Counted from the first letter of the stretch, positions 1 to 6,778 are shown. The stretch is DNA of 13,372 bases from Actinomycetes bacterium (GCA_023426375.1 JAFAAV010000138.1:1-13372); one strand, 5' to 3'. Notes: generated from the letters alone by a model not told the origin. Numbers and translations are program-made.

Positions 1-21
1 GGGCGGGGGCCGGGGCCACCA

Positions 22-32
22 CCCCCCCCCCC
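22..32. repeat. C11 homopolymer in low-complexity left edge
   Basis: The first 35 bases are G/C-only low complexity ending in eleven consecutive C residues on the + strand. No gene or signal is recognisable here. It lies downstream of clpB. Such a run is a common place for sequencing-length errors and assembly breaks. Confidence 0.8.
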
Positions 33-54
33 ACACGGCGCGTTATCGCACCAG

Positions 55-80
55 TCAGGTCGGGTTCGCACCCCACCTGA
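55..80 (-). terminator. Weak hairpin downstream of clpB
   Basis: The arms TCAGGT and ACCTGA, then GGGT and ACCC across one C/C mismatch, enclose the loop TCGC. It begins about 10 nt after the clpB stop codon in the direction of transcription and no T-tract follows. An alternative 6-bp hairpin, CTGATC/GATCAG at 77-94, overlaps the stop codon. It may be the clpB terminator, but the evidence is weak. Confidence 0.35.
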
Positions 81-90
81 TCAGCACGGA

Positions 91-2760
91 TCAGTCTTCG
101 ACGATTTCCGCATCCACCACATCACCGTCATTGTCGCTGGAAGGCGACCCTGCGGCGTCGTCGTGGGAGGACGTGACCGTGAGGCCGTCCGCGGCGACGT
201 CGGGGTTGACGTCCACCCGGACGGTATCCCCGTCCGTGATGTTGCCCGCGAGCAAGCCGCGAGCCAGCCGGTCACCGATCTCGCGCTGCACCAGGCGACG
301 CAACGGTCGAGCGCCGTAGGCCGGGTCGTAGCCGGCCAGGCCCAGCCACTCGCTGGCAGCGGGGGTGACCTCGAGAGTGAGGCGGCGCTGCTCGAGACGC
401 TTGGCCAACTGGGCGACCTGGATGTCCACGATCTTGGCCAGGTCCTCGACCGACAGCGGATCGAACATGATGATGTCGTCCAGGCGGTTCAGGAACTCGG
501 GCTTGAACGAGGCATTGACCACGTTCATGACCGCCTCCTTCTTCGCGTCCTGATCGAGATTCTGATCCACCAGGAACTGGCTACCCATGTTCGAGGTGAG
601 GATCAGAATGACATTGCGGAAGTCCACGGTCCGACCCTGACCATCGGTGAGGCGGCCGTCGTCGAGGACCTGCAAGAGGATGTCGAAGACCTCGGGGTGG
701 GCCTTCTCCACCTCGTCCAGCAGCACCACCGAATACGGACGACGCCGCACGGCCTCGGTCAGCTGGCCGCCCTCGTCGTAGCCCACGTAGCCCGGAGGGG
801 CACCCACCAGCCGTGAGACGGAATGCTTCTCCGAGTACTCGGACATGTCGATACGAATCAGGGCACGCTCGTCGTCGAACTGGAAGTCCGCCAGGGACTT
901 GGCCAGCTCGGTTTTACCGACACCCGTGGGCCCCAGGAAAAGGAACGAACCGATGGGACGGTCCGGATCTGAGATCCCGGCGCGGGAACGCCGCACGGCA
1001 TCCGCAACGGCCGTGACCGCCGGCTTCTGACCGATCAAACGCTTACCGAGCAGTTCTTCCATATGAAGGAGCTTCTCGGATTCACCCTGCAGCATCTTGC
1101 CCGCGGGGATACCGGTCCATGCGGAAATCACCTCGGCGATGTCATCCGCGGTGACCTCCTCGGAGACCATAGTGTCCTCGGGAGTGGCTCCGGCTTCTTC
1201 CTCCTGTGCCTGCGCGGCATCGAGGTCCTTCTGCAGCCCCGGGATTTCACCGTAGAGCAACCGCGAGGCCTCACCGAGGTCGCCGTTGCGCTGGGCACGC
1301 TCGGCTTGCGACCGTAGGTCATCGATCTTCGCCTTGAGATCACCCACGCGGTTCAGGCCGGCCTTTTCGGCTTCCCACCGGGCGTTGAGCGCATCCAGTT
1401 CCGCGCGCTTGTCCGCCATGTCCTGGCGCAGTGCAGCAAGACGCTCGACGGATGCAGGGTCCGTTTCGTCCTCCAGCGCCAGTTCTTCCATGGTCAGGCG
1501 ATCCACCTGGCGGCGCAGCTGGTCGATCTCCTCCGGAGCGGAGTCAATCTCCATGCGCAACCGCGATGCGGCCTCGTCCACCAGGTCGATGGCCTTGTCC
1601 GGCAGCTGACGACTGGGGATGTACCGGTTCGACAGTGTGGCTGCGGCAACCAGTGCCGAGTCCGCGATCTGCACCTTGTGGTGCGCCTCGTAGCGTTCCT
1701 TGAGCCCACGCAAGATGGCCACGGTGTCCTCCACCGACGGCTCACCCACATACACCTGCTGGAAACGACGCTCCAGGGCGGCGTCCTTCTCGATGTTCTC
1801 TCGGTACTCGTCCAGCGTGGTGGCGCCGATCAGCCGCAGTTCACCGCGAGCGAGCATGGGCTTGAGCATGTTGCCCGCGTCCATCGACCCCTCTGAGGCA
1901 CCCGCACCGACCACGGTGTGGATCTCGTCGATGAAGGTCACGATCTGACCCTCGGACTGCTTGATCTCGTCGAGTACGGCCTTGAGTCGTTCCTCGAATT
2001 CACCGCGGTACTTGGCGCCGGCCACCATCGACCCCAGATCCAGAGAGATCAGGGTCTTGCCGCGCAAGGACTCCGGGACGTCACCGGCCACCATGCGCTG
2101 AGCCAGGCCCTCCACCACGGCGGTTTTACCCACGCCGGGTTCACCGATCAGAACCGGGTTGTTCTTGGTGCGGCGGGACAGCACCTGGACCACGCGGCGG
2201 ATCTCGGAATCACGGCCAATGACGGGATCCAACTTTCCGTCGCGCGCGATGGCAGTGAGGTCGGTTCCGTACTTCTCCAAAGACTGGAACGTTCCCTCTG
2301 GGTCCGGACTGGTCACCTTACGATCCCCGCGCACGGCAGGGATGATCCGGCGAAGCTCGGCCGGTCCGGCGCCGGCTTCTTCCAGAGCGTTGGCGGCCTT
2401 GTCGCTTCCCGAGGCAATCCCGAAGAGCAGGTGTTCGGTGGAGACGTACTCGTCCCCGAGTTCGCGGGCGTAGTTCTCGGCAGCTTGCAGTGCCTGCAGC
2501 CCGGCCCGGTTGAGTTGTGCCTGCTGCGTGTTCGCACCGGACGTGCTGGGCAACTGGCTGATGATGTCGCTGGCCTTAACAGAGACAGCGTCCACATTGG
2601 CACCAGTGGCCTTGAGCACGGCCACGGCCACACCCTCGCGCTGATCCATGAGCGCCTTGAGCAAATGTGCGGGTTCGATTTGCGGGTTACCCGCGGTCGA
2701 GGCGTTCGTGGCCGCTGCGGCCAACGCCTCTTGAGACTTAGTGGTGAATTTGGTGTCCAC
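91..2760 (-). CDS. clpB: ATP-dependent protein disaggregase ClpB
   Basis: Cytosolic hexameric Hsp100 chaperone that, with DnaK/DnaJ/GrpE, threads aggregated proteins through its pore after heat or other stress. The 889 residues match the usual length, and the order of parts is complete. These are the N-terminal Clp repeat domain (about 5-145); NBD1 with Walker A GEPGVGKT (206-213), Walker B VTFIDE (274-279) and arginine-finger ERRF (330-333); the coiled-coil middle domain (about 405-530); and NBD2 with Walker A GPTGVGKT (610-617) and Walker B LLDE (680-683). The middle domain separates it from ClpA and ClpC. The start is GTG, 5 nt after GAGGAG (2766-2771). The last 30 residues are acidic and low complexity. 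It is transcribed alone and divergently from the membrane cassette at 2998, from a promoter containing a HAIR operator. Function is near certain. Confidence 0.98.
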   Translation of the reverse strand: MDTKFTTKSQEALAAAATNASTAGNPQIEPAHLLKALMDQREGVAVAVLKATGANVDAVSVKASDIISQLPSTSGANTQQAQLNRAGLQALQAAENYARELGDEYVSTEHLLFGIASGSDKAANALEEAGAGPAELRRIIPAVRGDRKVTSPDPEGTFQSLEKYGTDLTAIARDGKLDPVIGRDSEIRRVVQVLSRRTKNNPVLIGEPGVGKTAVVEGLAQRMVAGDVPESLRGKTLISLDLGSMVAGAKYRGEFEERLKAVLDEIKQSEGQIVTFIDEIHTVVGAGASEGSMDAGNMLKPMLARGELRLIGATTLDEYRENIEKDAALERRFQQVYVGEPSVEDTVAILRGLKERYEAHHKVQIADSALVAAATLSNRYIPSRQLPDKAIDLVDEAASRLRMEIDSAPEEIDQLRRQVDRLTMEELALEDETDPASVERLAALRQDMADKRAELDALNARWEAEKAGLNRVGDLKAKIDDLRSQAERAQRNGDLGEASRLLYGEIPGLQKDLDAAQAQEEEAGATPEDTMVSEEVTADDIAEVISAWTGIPAGKMLQGESEKLLHMEELLGKRLIGQKPAVTAVADAVRRSRAGISDPDRPIGSFLFLGPTGVGKTELAKSLADFQFDDERALIRIDMSEYSEKHSVSRLVGAPPGYVGYDEGGQLTEAVRRRPYSVVLLDEVEKAHPEVFDILLQVLDDGRLTDGQGRTVDFRNVILILTSNMGSQFLVDQNLDQDAKKEAVMNVVNASFKPEFLNRLDDIIMFDPLSVEDLAKIVDIQVAQLAKRLEQRRLTLEVTPAASEWLGLAGYDPAYGARPLRRLVQREIGDRLARGLLAGNITDGDTVRVDVNPDVAADGLTVTSSHDDAAGSPSSDNDGDVVDAEIVED

Positions 2761-2801
2761 AGCAGCTCCTCTGCAGTTGTGATCGAAGGAAGTTCAGTTA
2801 A

Positions 2802-2822
2802 GTTGAGTCTACTCCGCTCAAG
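2802..2822 (-). promoter_or_regulatory. HAIR operator (HspR site) in the clpB promoter
   Basis: The + strand reads GTTGAGT, seven bases, GCTCAAG. The HspR-associated inverted repeat consensus is CTTGAGT-N7-ACTCAAG, so each arm matches 6 of 7 with the exact spacing. It overlaps the proposed -10 (2806-2811) and the promoter spacer. Known biology: HspR with DnaK represses dnaK and clpB in actinobacteria, so heat-inducible repression is the natural reading. The hspR gene is not in this window. Confidence 0.85.
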
Positions 2823-2834
2823 TCTGGATGTGAA
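2806..2834 (-). promoter_or_regulatory. clpB promoter, -35 TTCACA and -10 TAGACT
   Basis: On the - strand TTCACA (2829-2834, 5/6 to TTGACA) is followed after exactly 17 bp by TAGACT (2806-2811, 4/6 to TATAAT). A transcript would start near 2799 and have a leader of about 40 nt before the GTG. The HAIR operator sits across the spacer and -10, as expected for steric repression. Confidence 0.65.
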
Positions 2835-2840
2835 GAGGTT

Positions 2841-2860
2841 GACGTGCACCATTGCACGTC
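2841..2860. promoter_or_regulatory. Perfect 8-bp dyad between clpB and the membrane cassette
   Basis: GACGTGCA and TGCACGTC are exact reverse complements around the 4-bp spacer CCAT. The dyad is 6 bp upstream of the clpB -35 and about 140 bp before the start codon at 2998, in a divergent intergenic region. There is no T-tract, so an operator is more likely than a terminator. I do not recognise the regulator. Confidence 0.5.
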
Positions 2861-2901
2861 GGAAGATGTGACAAGCGCGACATTGCACCGCCCGGATTGG
2901 G

Positions 2902-2938
2902 TGCTGACAGCGAAAAACTTAATATGCAAACTTATTAA
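2902..2938 (+). promoter_or_regulatory. AT-rich putative promoter region of the membrane cassette
   Basis: This is the only AT-rich stretch in the divergent intergenic region. It holds a direct repeat of AAACTTA (2915-2921 and 2928-2934) and an inverted repeat TTAATA (2919-2924)/TATTAA (2933-2938). TAATAT (2920-2925) could be a -10 element, but its -35 partner is poor. The exact start site is unclear. Confidence 0.35.
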
Positions 2939-2997
2939 CAGGTCGATTATCTGTAGCCTTATCAAGTCGACCATGCCGTTGTAGGAAAGGTGCCACT

Positions 2998-3705
2998 ATG
3001 AGCAACAAGAACAACCAACGCCAGGGCGGCCAGAAGGCCAATGCCCAGGGTTCCACCGATACCCCGTCCAAGAAGGACATCGCCGCGGAGTCCAGCAAGG
3101 CCGAAGGCCAGCAGCTCAAGAACGAAGCAGCCGCTTCCGGCCGCCGCGTCAAGGAAACCGCCAAGGATCAGGCCGTCGCCGCCAAGGACGAGGCCGTGGG
3201 CCAGGCCCAGGATCTCCTGGGTCAGCTCAAGAACGACCTGCAGAGTTACGTGGGCCCGCAGCAGGAGCGTCTCGCTTCTACCGCGCGCTCTGTCAGCGAT
3301 GAGGTCTCCGCTCTCTCGCAGGGCAAGAAGCCCGAAACCGATTACGTGACCGGCCTGCTCGGCAGCGTTTCGGGTACCGTGGATTCGTTCGCGTCCTCGC
3401 TCGAGAACAAGGACGCTCAGGACTTGCTCGGCGATGTGCGTCGCTTCGCAGCTCGCCGCCCCGGAACGTTCCTGGCCATCGCCGCCGGTATCGGCCTGCT
3501 GGCAGGCCGCGCGACCCGCAGCGCCAAGGACAGCGACGAGATCGGCAATAGCAACGATGCCGCAGCTCAGCCGCACGTCTACGGAACTCCCGCTGCGCAC
3601 GAGACGTACGCGTACCGTGCTGATGCGCAGGGGAACGCTCCCCGCACGTACACCGAGCAGGTTCCCGAGACCGTTTACCCCGGACAGGACGGTGAGCGTC
3701 GATGA
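2998..3705 (+). CDS. Membrane-anchored helical protein, YtxH/DUF883-like
   Basis: Function unknown. The 235 residues begin with a polar Gln/Lys/Asn-rich segment (1-30) and a long Ala/Lys/Glu amphipathic helical region (about 28-110). A charged RRFAARRP stretch (148-155) then leads into one short hydrophobic segment (about 156-171) with small-residue spacing (AGIGLLAG), followed by a polar Tyr/Pro-rich tail. This layout resembles YtxH- and DUF883-type membrane-anchored helical proteins, which have been linked to envelope or stress roles, but I cannot assign a family firmly. The start is ATG, 7 nt after AGGAAAGG (2983-2990). The stop overlaps the next start by ATGA, so this is the first gene of a translationally coupled trio. 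It is divergent from clpB. Confidence 0.88.
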   Translation: MSNKNNQRQGGQKANAQGSTDTPSKKDIAAESSKAEGQQLKNEAAASGRRVKETAKDQAVAAKDEAVGQAQDLLGQLKNDLQSYVGPQQERLASTARSVSDEVSALSQGKKPETDYVTGLLGSVSGTVDSFASSLENKDAQDLLGDVRRFAARRPGTFLAIAAGIGLLAGRATRSAKDSDEIGNSNDAAAQPHVYGTPAAHETYAYRADAQGNAPRTYTEQVPETVYPGQDGERR

Positions 3706-4172
3706 GCCACCCCATCCCACCGTCTGAGCCTGAACAGCGCGCCGAGCACGAGTCGCTCGGCGAAATGTTCAAGTCGCTGAGCACCAATCTGACCACCTTG
3801 ATCCAGCAGGAAATCGCGCTGGCCAAGGCGGAGACAGCTCAGTCCGTCGAGAAAGCCAAGGATTCGGCCAAGGACGCCGGTAAGGGTGCGGGAATTCTGG
3901 GTGGAGCCGGCGTTGCCGGGCACTTCGTTCTCCTGTTCCTCTCCCTCGCACTCATGTGGGGTCTGGGCAACGTGATGAACCTGGGCTGGTCTGCCCTGAT
4001 CGTCGCGGTCCTGTGGGCCATCATCGCTGCAATCCTCGCCGCGGTGGGCAAGAAGAACCTCGACAAGGGCAAGCGGAAGATGTCGCAGGCAACCAACAAC
4101 CCCCTGCCGAGAACCCGCGAAACCGTCAGCGAAATTCCGGATACCGTGAAGCCTTCTAAGGAGACCCGATGA
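3702..4172 (+). CDS. Phage holin superfamily (phage_holin_3_6, DUF1469) membrane protein
   Basis: The 156-residue protein has an N-terminal amphipathic helix whose heptad-like run SLSTNLTTLIQQEIALAKAE (25-44) is typical of the Phage_holin_3_6 family. Two transmembrane helices follow (about 64-88 and 95-116), with a glycine-rich approach (GAGILGGAGVAG, 62-73). A basic cytoplasmic stretch KKNLDKGKRK and a polar tail complete it. Despite the family name these proteins are ordinary chromosomal genes in actinobacteria and no phage genes are nearby; the cellular role is not established. Both ends overlap neighbours by ATGA (3702-3705 and 4169-4172), which implies coupled expression and probably a shared membrane complex. 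Confidence 0.9.
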   Translation: MSHPIPPSEPEQRAEHESLGEMFKSLSTNLTTLIQQEIALAKAETAQSVEKAKDSAKDAGKGAGILGGAGVAGHFVLLFLSLALMWGLGNVMNLGWSALIVAVLWAIIAAILAAVGKKNLDKGKRKMSQATNNPLPRTRETVSEIPDTVKPSKETR

Positions 4173-4804
4173 GCCAGCAGAACCCCGAAGAAATCCGCGC
4201 CGAGATCGAAGCCACCCGCGCTCGTCTGAACGCCGACGTCGACGCCGTTACCGAAAAGGTGACTCCTGAGAACGTTGTGGATCGTCAGAAGAACAAGGCC
4301 CGCAACAAGATCCAGGGTGTCCGCGAGTCCATCATGGGCTCCGCCGACGACGCTCGCGCAGCCGGCCAGCATGCCGCCCACGATCTTCGCGACGAAGCCT
4401 CCTATCGCATGGATCAGGCTGGCAATGCCGTGAGCAACGCCCCGGCAACCGCCAAGGCCAAGACCCGCGGTAACCCGATGGCTGCGGGCCTGATTGCACT
4501 CGGTGCAGGCTGGCTGGTCGGTTCGCTCTTGCCGTCGAGCAAGAAGGAGCAGGAGCTCGTGGCCGAGGCGGCAGACCGCGCTCAGCCGCACGTGCAGAGC
4601 GCTGTGGACTCCACCAAGGAGGCCGCCCAGGACATCGCGCAGGACTTGAAGGAACCGGCCAAGCAGGCTGCGGAGTCCGTCAAGGAAACCGCACAGTCCG
4701 GTGCGGAACAGGTCAAGTCCCAGGGCCAGCAGGAAGCCGGCCAGCTCAAGGGCTCGGCTCAGGATTCGGCCAAGAACGTCAAGGACAACACCAAGCAGGC
4801 TTGA
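4169..4804 (+). CDS. DUF3618 domain membrane protein with LEA-like tail
   Basis: The N-terminus has the DUF3618 pattern PEEIRAEIEATRARL followed by D-D-V-T (about 6-40). A charged helical linker follows, then one hydrophobic segment (about 103-121, AAGLIALGAGWLVGSLL). From about 127 to 211 the protein is an Ala/Lys/Glu/Gln-rich amphipathic helix with motifs such as KEAAQD, KQAAES, KETAQSGAEQ and KGSAQDSAK recurring roughly every 11 residues. That resembles group 3 LEA and apolipoprotein-like repeats. Function unknown; binding to the membrane surface or desiccation protection is inference. Start ATG is 5 nt after AAGGAG (4158-4163) and overlaps the previous stop. It is last in the trio and followed 24 nt later by a strong hairpin. 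Confidence 0.92.
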   Translation: MSQQNPEEIRAEIEATRARLNADVDAVTEKVTPENVVDRQKNKARNKIQGVRESIMGSADDARAAGQHAAHDLRDEASYRMDQAGNAVSNAPATAKAKTRGNPMAAGLIALGAGWLVGSLLPSSKKEQELVAEAADRAQPHVQSAVDSTKEAAQDIAQDLKEPAKQAAESVKETAQSGAEQVKSQGQQEAGQLKGSAQDSAKNVKDNTKQA

Positions 4805-4828
4805 TGCCTGACTGTTCTGCTTGATATT

Positions 4829-4862
4829 GAGGGCCCCCGACCGGAAACGGTCGGGGGCCCTC
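4829..4862 (+). terminator. Hairpin terminator of the membrane cassette
   Basis: A perfect 15-bp stem (4829-4843 with 4848-4862) is capped by a GAAA tetraloop. It lies 24 nt after the DUF3618 stop. No T-tract follows, which is common for actinobacterial terminators. Confidence 0.85.
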
Positions 4863-4876
4863 TGCTCGTCCGTGAT

Positions 4877-4890
4877 GCACTGGTTAGTGC
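4877..4890. promoter_or_regulatory. Short dyad ahead of the small gene at 4970
   Basis: GCACT and AGTGC are exact reverse complements around GGTT. Possible -10 elements TAGATA (4905-4910) or TACATT (4909-4914) lie just downstream, without a convincing -35. It is a candidate operator or promoter region for the 77-residue gene. Confidence 0.3.
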
Positions 4891-4969
4891 CTTAAGATCG
4901 TCAGTAGATACATTCCATGGGTGTCGGGCTGTTCCAGCACGTCATCTGCCGTTTCCGAAGGGACCCACC

Positions 4970-5203
4970 GTGGACAGCGATTCCCCGTCAGAACAGCCGG
5001 CTCCGCGCAAACCGAGCAGGTTCCGGCGCTTCGACAATTTCGTGATGCGTTTCGTGGGCCCCGCCAATCGCAGCTCCATGAACCTGCGTGGAAACACGGA
5101 GATGAGTGACGAGGCCAAGGACTGGTACCAGAACCTCCAGGACGACTTCGAGATGGTCAAGGACGCCAACGGTCGCACCTACCTACGCCGCCGCGGCCAG
5201 TAA
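4970..5203 (+). CDS. Small charged protein of unknown function
   Basis: A 77-residue soluble protein that I do not recognise. It has a Ser/Pro-rich start, a basic segment KPSRFRRFDNFVMRF (14-28), then an acidic aromatic half ending in GRTYLRRRGQ. No transmembrane segment or cysteine is present. The GTG start is 6 nt after AAGGGA (4958-4963). An in-frame ATG at residue 45 is less likely because it would discard the basic segment. The gene is isolated: a terminator lies upstream and a convergent terminator follows 13 nt after the stop. The good RBS, high GC3 and clean boundaries support real coding. Confidence 0.78.
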   Translation: MDSDSPSEQPAPRKPSRFRRFDNFVMRFVGPANRSSMNLRGNTEMSDEAKDWYQNLQDDFEMVKDANGRTYLRRRGQ

Positions 5204-5216
5204 TCACGAAGAACAG

Positions 5217-5255
5217 AGACTGCCCCGCGCATCTGTGAGATGCGCGGGGCAGTCT
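5217..5255. terminator. Bidirectional terminator between convergent genes
   Basis: A perfect 18-bp stem (5217-5234 with 5238-5255) with a GTG loop lies between the stop at 5203 (+) and the SDR stop at 5297 (-). Symmetry and position suit termination in both directions. Confidence 0.9.
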
Positions 5256-5296
5256 TGTGAGCGGCGTCGGCGGGTTGGACGATGCCGCTGCAACCG

Positions 5297-6079
5297 TCAG
5301 TACTTGGCCGACTGCCCGCCGTCGATGGGCAGAACGGTGCCGTTCACGAACGGAGCCTCACCGGACAGGAAGAAGGCGACCACGGAGGCGACTTCCTCGG
5401 GCTTACCGAAACGCTTGAACGGGTTCACGGACACGAACTGCATGCCCGCTTCCTCCCAGTTCTCGGGATCCATCTGCTTGAGCGACGCCTCGACCATGGC
5501 GGTCATGATGGCGCCCGGGGCGATGGCGTTGATGGTGATGCCGTACTGGCCGTATTCAACCGCCGAGTTGCGGGTCAGACCCACCACGCCGTGCTTGGAG
5601 GCGGAGTAACCGGACTGGTTGCCCACGCCGCGAATGCCACCCACGGACGCGCAGTTCAGAATCGAGCCGTAACCCTGCTCTCGCATCACCTTGAGGACAG
5701 AGGCCATTCCGTAGAACACGCCGTTGAGGTTGACGGAGAGCACCTTGGAGAACTCATCGGCGCCGAAATCTTCGGTGAGGTTCTGTCGCCCCTCGATGCC
5801 GGCGTTGTTGAAGAAGCCGTCGATCTTGCCGAACTCGTTGACGGTGGCGTCCACGTACTTCTGGACCTGAGCTTCGTCGGAGACATCCGCAGCAACGGTC
5901 AGGATCTTGGCCTCGGGTGCGGTTTCGAGCACCAGGGCCTTGGCTGCTTCCAGGGCATCTTCCTTGAGGTCCACCAGGACCAGGTTGGCGCCCTCGGAGC
6001 CGATGCGAACGGCGGATTCCAGGCCCAGACCGGATGCTGCGCCGGTGATGATCACTACTTTGTCGGTGAAACGTGCCAT
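5297..6079 (-). CDS. SDR oxidoreductase, levodione reductase-like
   Basis: A 260-residue classical short-chain dehydrogenase/reductase. The Rossmann cofactor loop TGAASGLG is at 12-19, and Asp37 after the second strand points to NAD(H) rather than NADP(H). NNAG is at 91-94 and the catalytic set is Asn117, Ser145, Tyr158 and Lys162 (YSASK). Several stretches closely recall the (6R)-2,2,6-trimethyl-1,4-cyclohexanedione (levodione) reductase of Corynebacterium aquaticum M-1: FFNNAGIEG, ASVGGIRGVGNQSGY, HGVVGLTRNSAVEYG and the ending PIDGGQS-K-Y. The cyclic-ketone/alcohol reaction is therefore a fair guess, but the native substrate is unknown. ATG at 6079 was chosen over an upstream start at 6145 because AGGAAAGGA lies 6 nt before it. 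It is probably monocistronic, although no terminator separates it from tag upstream. Confidence 0.95.
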   Translation of the reverse strand: MARFTDKVVIITGAASGLGLESAVRIGSEGANLVLVDLKEDALEAAKALVLETAPEAKILTVAADVSDEAQVQKYVDATVNEFGKIDGFFNNAGIEGRQNLTEDFGADEFSKVLSVNLNGVFYGMASVLKVMREQGYGSILNCASVGGIRGVGNQSGYSASKHGVVGLTRNSAVEYGQYGITINAIAPGAIMTAMVEASLKQMDPENWEEAGMQFVSVNPFKRFGKPEEVASVVAFFLSGEAPFVNGTVLPIDGGQSAKY

Positions 6080-6178
6080 GTGGTGTCCTTTCCTAGCCGG
6101 AGAGGCTGGTGGCGATGGGACGCGGACAAGCGCCCTCCGTTCCACCGTAGCGATCCGACACGAACGCTTCCTTATGCG

Positions 6179-6778
6179 TCAGGCCCACACCCCAGATGTC
6201 CCTCGCCGGTGGCTGCCCATCAGGTGGGTATCCACCATGCCGATCGCCTCCATCAGGGCGAACATGGTGGTGGGTCCCACGAACGAGAACCCACGCTTCT
6301 TGAGTTCCTTGGACAGGGCTTTGGACTCCTCGGACACGGTCGGGACCTGCTCGAACGTCTCTGGTCGCGGAGTGTCGGCGGGTTTGAACGACCAGACCAG
6401 GTCCACCAGTCCCCCGTCCTTGCGCAGGGCCACCGTGGCCTTGGCGTTATTGATGGCCGCGACGATCTTCTGTCGGTTCCGGATGATGCGGGCGTCCTCC
6501 AACAGTCTGGCCACGTCCGCTTCGCCGAACTCCACCACGATGTCCGGGTCGAAGTCCTTGAACACTTCCCGGAAGGCCGGCCTTTTGGCCAGAACAGTCC
6601 GCCACGACAGCCCGGCCTGGAAGGCCTCGAGGGTCACCCGTTCGAACATCCCAGTCTCGTCCCTCACGGGCATGCCCCACTCGGTGTCGTAGTAGTCGCG
6701 CAACAACGGGTCAGTGGCCGCCCACACCGGCCGCGCCAGGCCGTCCTCGCCGACGACCAGATCAGGGTTGCTCGCCAT
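6179..6778 (-). CDS. tag: DNA-3-methyladenine glycosylase I
   Basis: Base-excision repair enzyme that removes 3-methyladenine from alkylated DNA. The 199 residues align throughout with E. coli Tag: D-P-L-x(3)-Y-x-D-x-EWG (23-35), LEAFQAGLSW (50-59) with the family's catalytic Glu at 51, FDP near 85, a GIIR-like RIIRNRQKI segment, VDLVWSF, and ALSKELKKRGFSFVGPTT. Of the four zinc-snap ligands in E. coli (Cys4, His17, His175, Cys179), only the last His is kept (His185); the others are Pro17, Tyr30 and Ser189. The start ATG is 7 nt after AAGGGG (6786-6791) and lies 17 bp inside the upstream acetyltransferase gene, so translation is probably coupled. It is last of a three-gene overlapping operon. 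Confidence 0.95.
   Translation of the reverse strand: MASNPDLVVGEDGLARPVWAATDPLLRDYYDTEWGMPVRDETGMFERVTLEAFQAGLSWRTVLAKRPAFREVFKDFDPDIVVEFGEADVARLLEDARIIRNRQKIVAAINNAKATVALRKDGGLVDLVWSFKPADTPRPETFEQVPTVSEESKALSKELKKRGFSFVGPTTMFALMEAIGMVDTHLMGSHRRGTSGVWA

Noticed and set aside
1918..2871. Open frame of 317 codons on the + strand opposite clpB
   Set aside because: It is antisense to the certain clpB frame. High GC3 on one strand creates long stop-free mirror frames, and it has no domain or RBS.
3702..4172. Prophage or lysis gene because of the holin family name
   Set aside because: Phage_holin_3_6 proteins are common chromosomal genes in actinobacteria, and no endolysin, integrase or structural phage gene is near.
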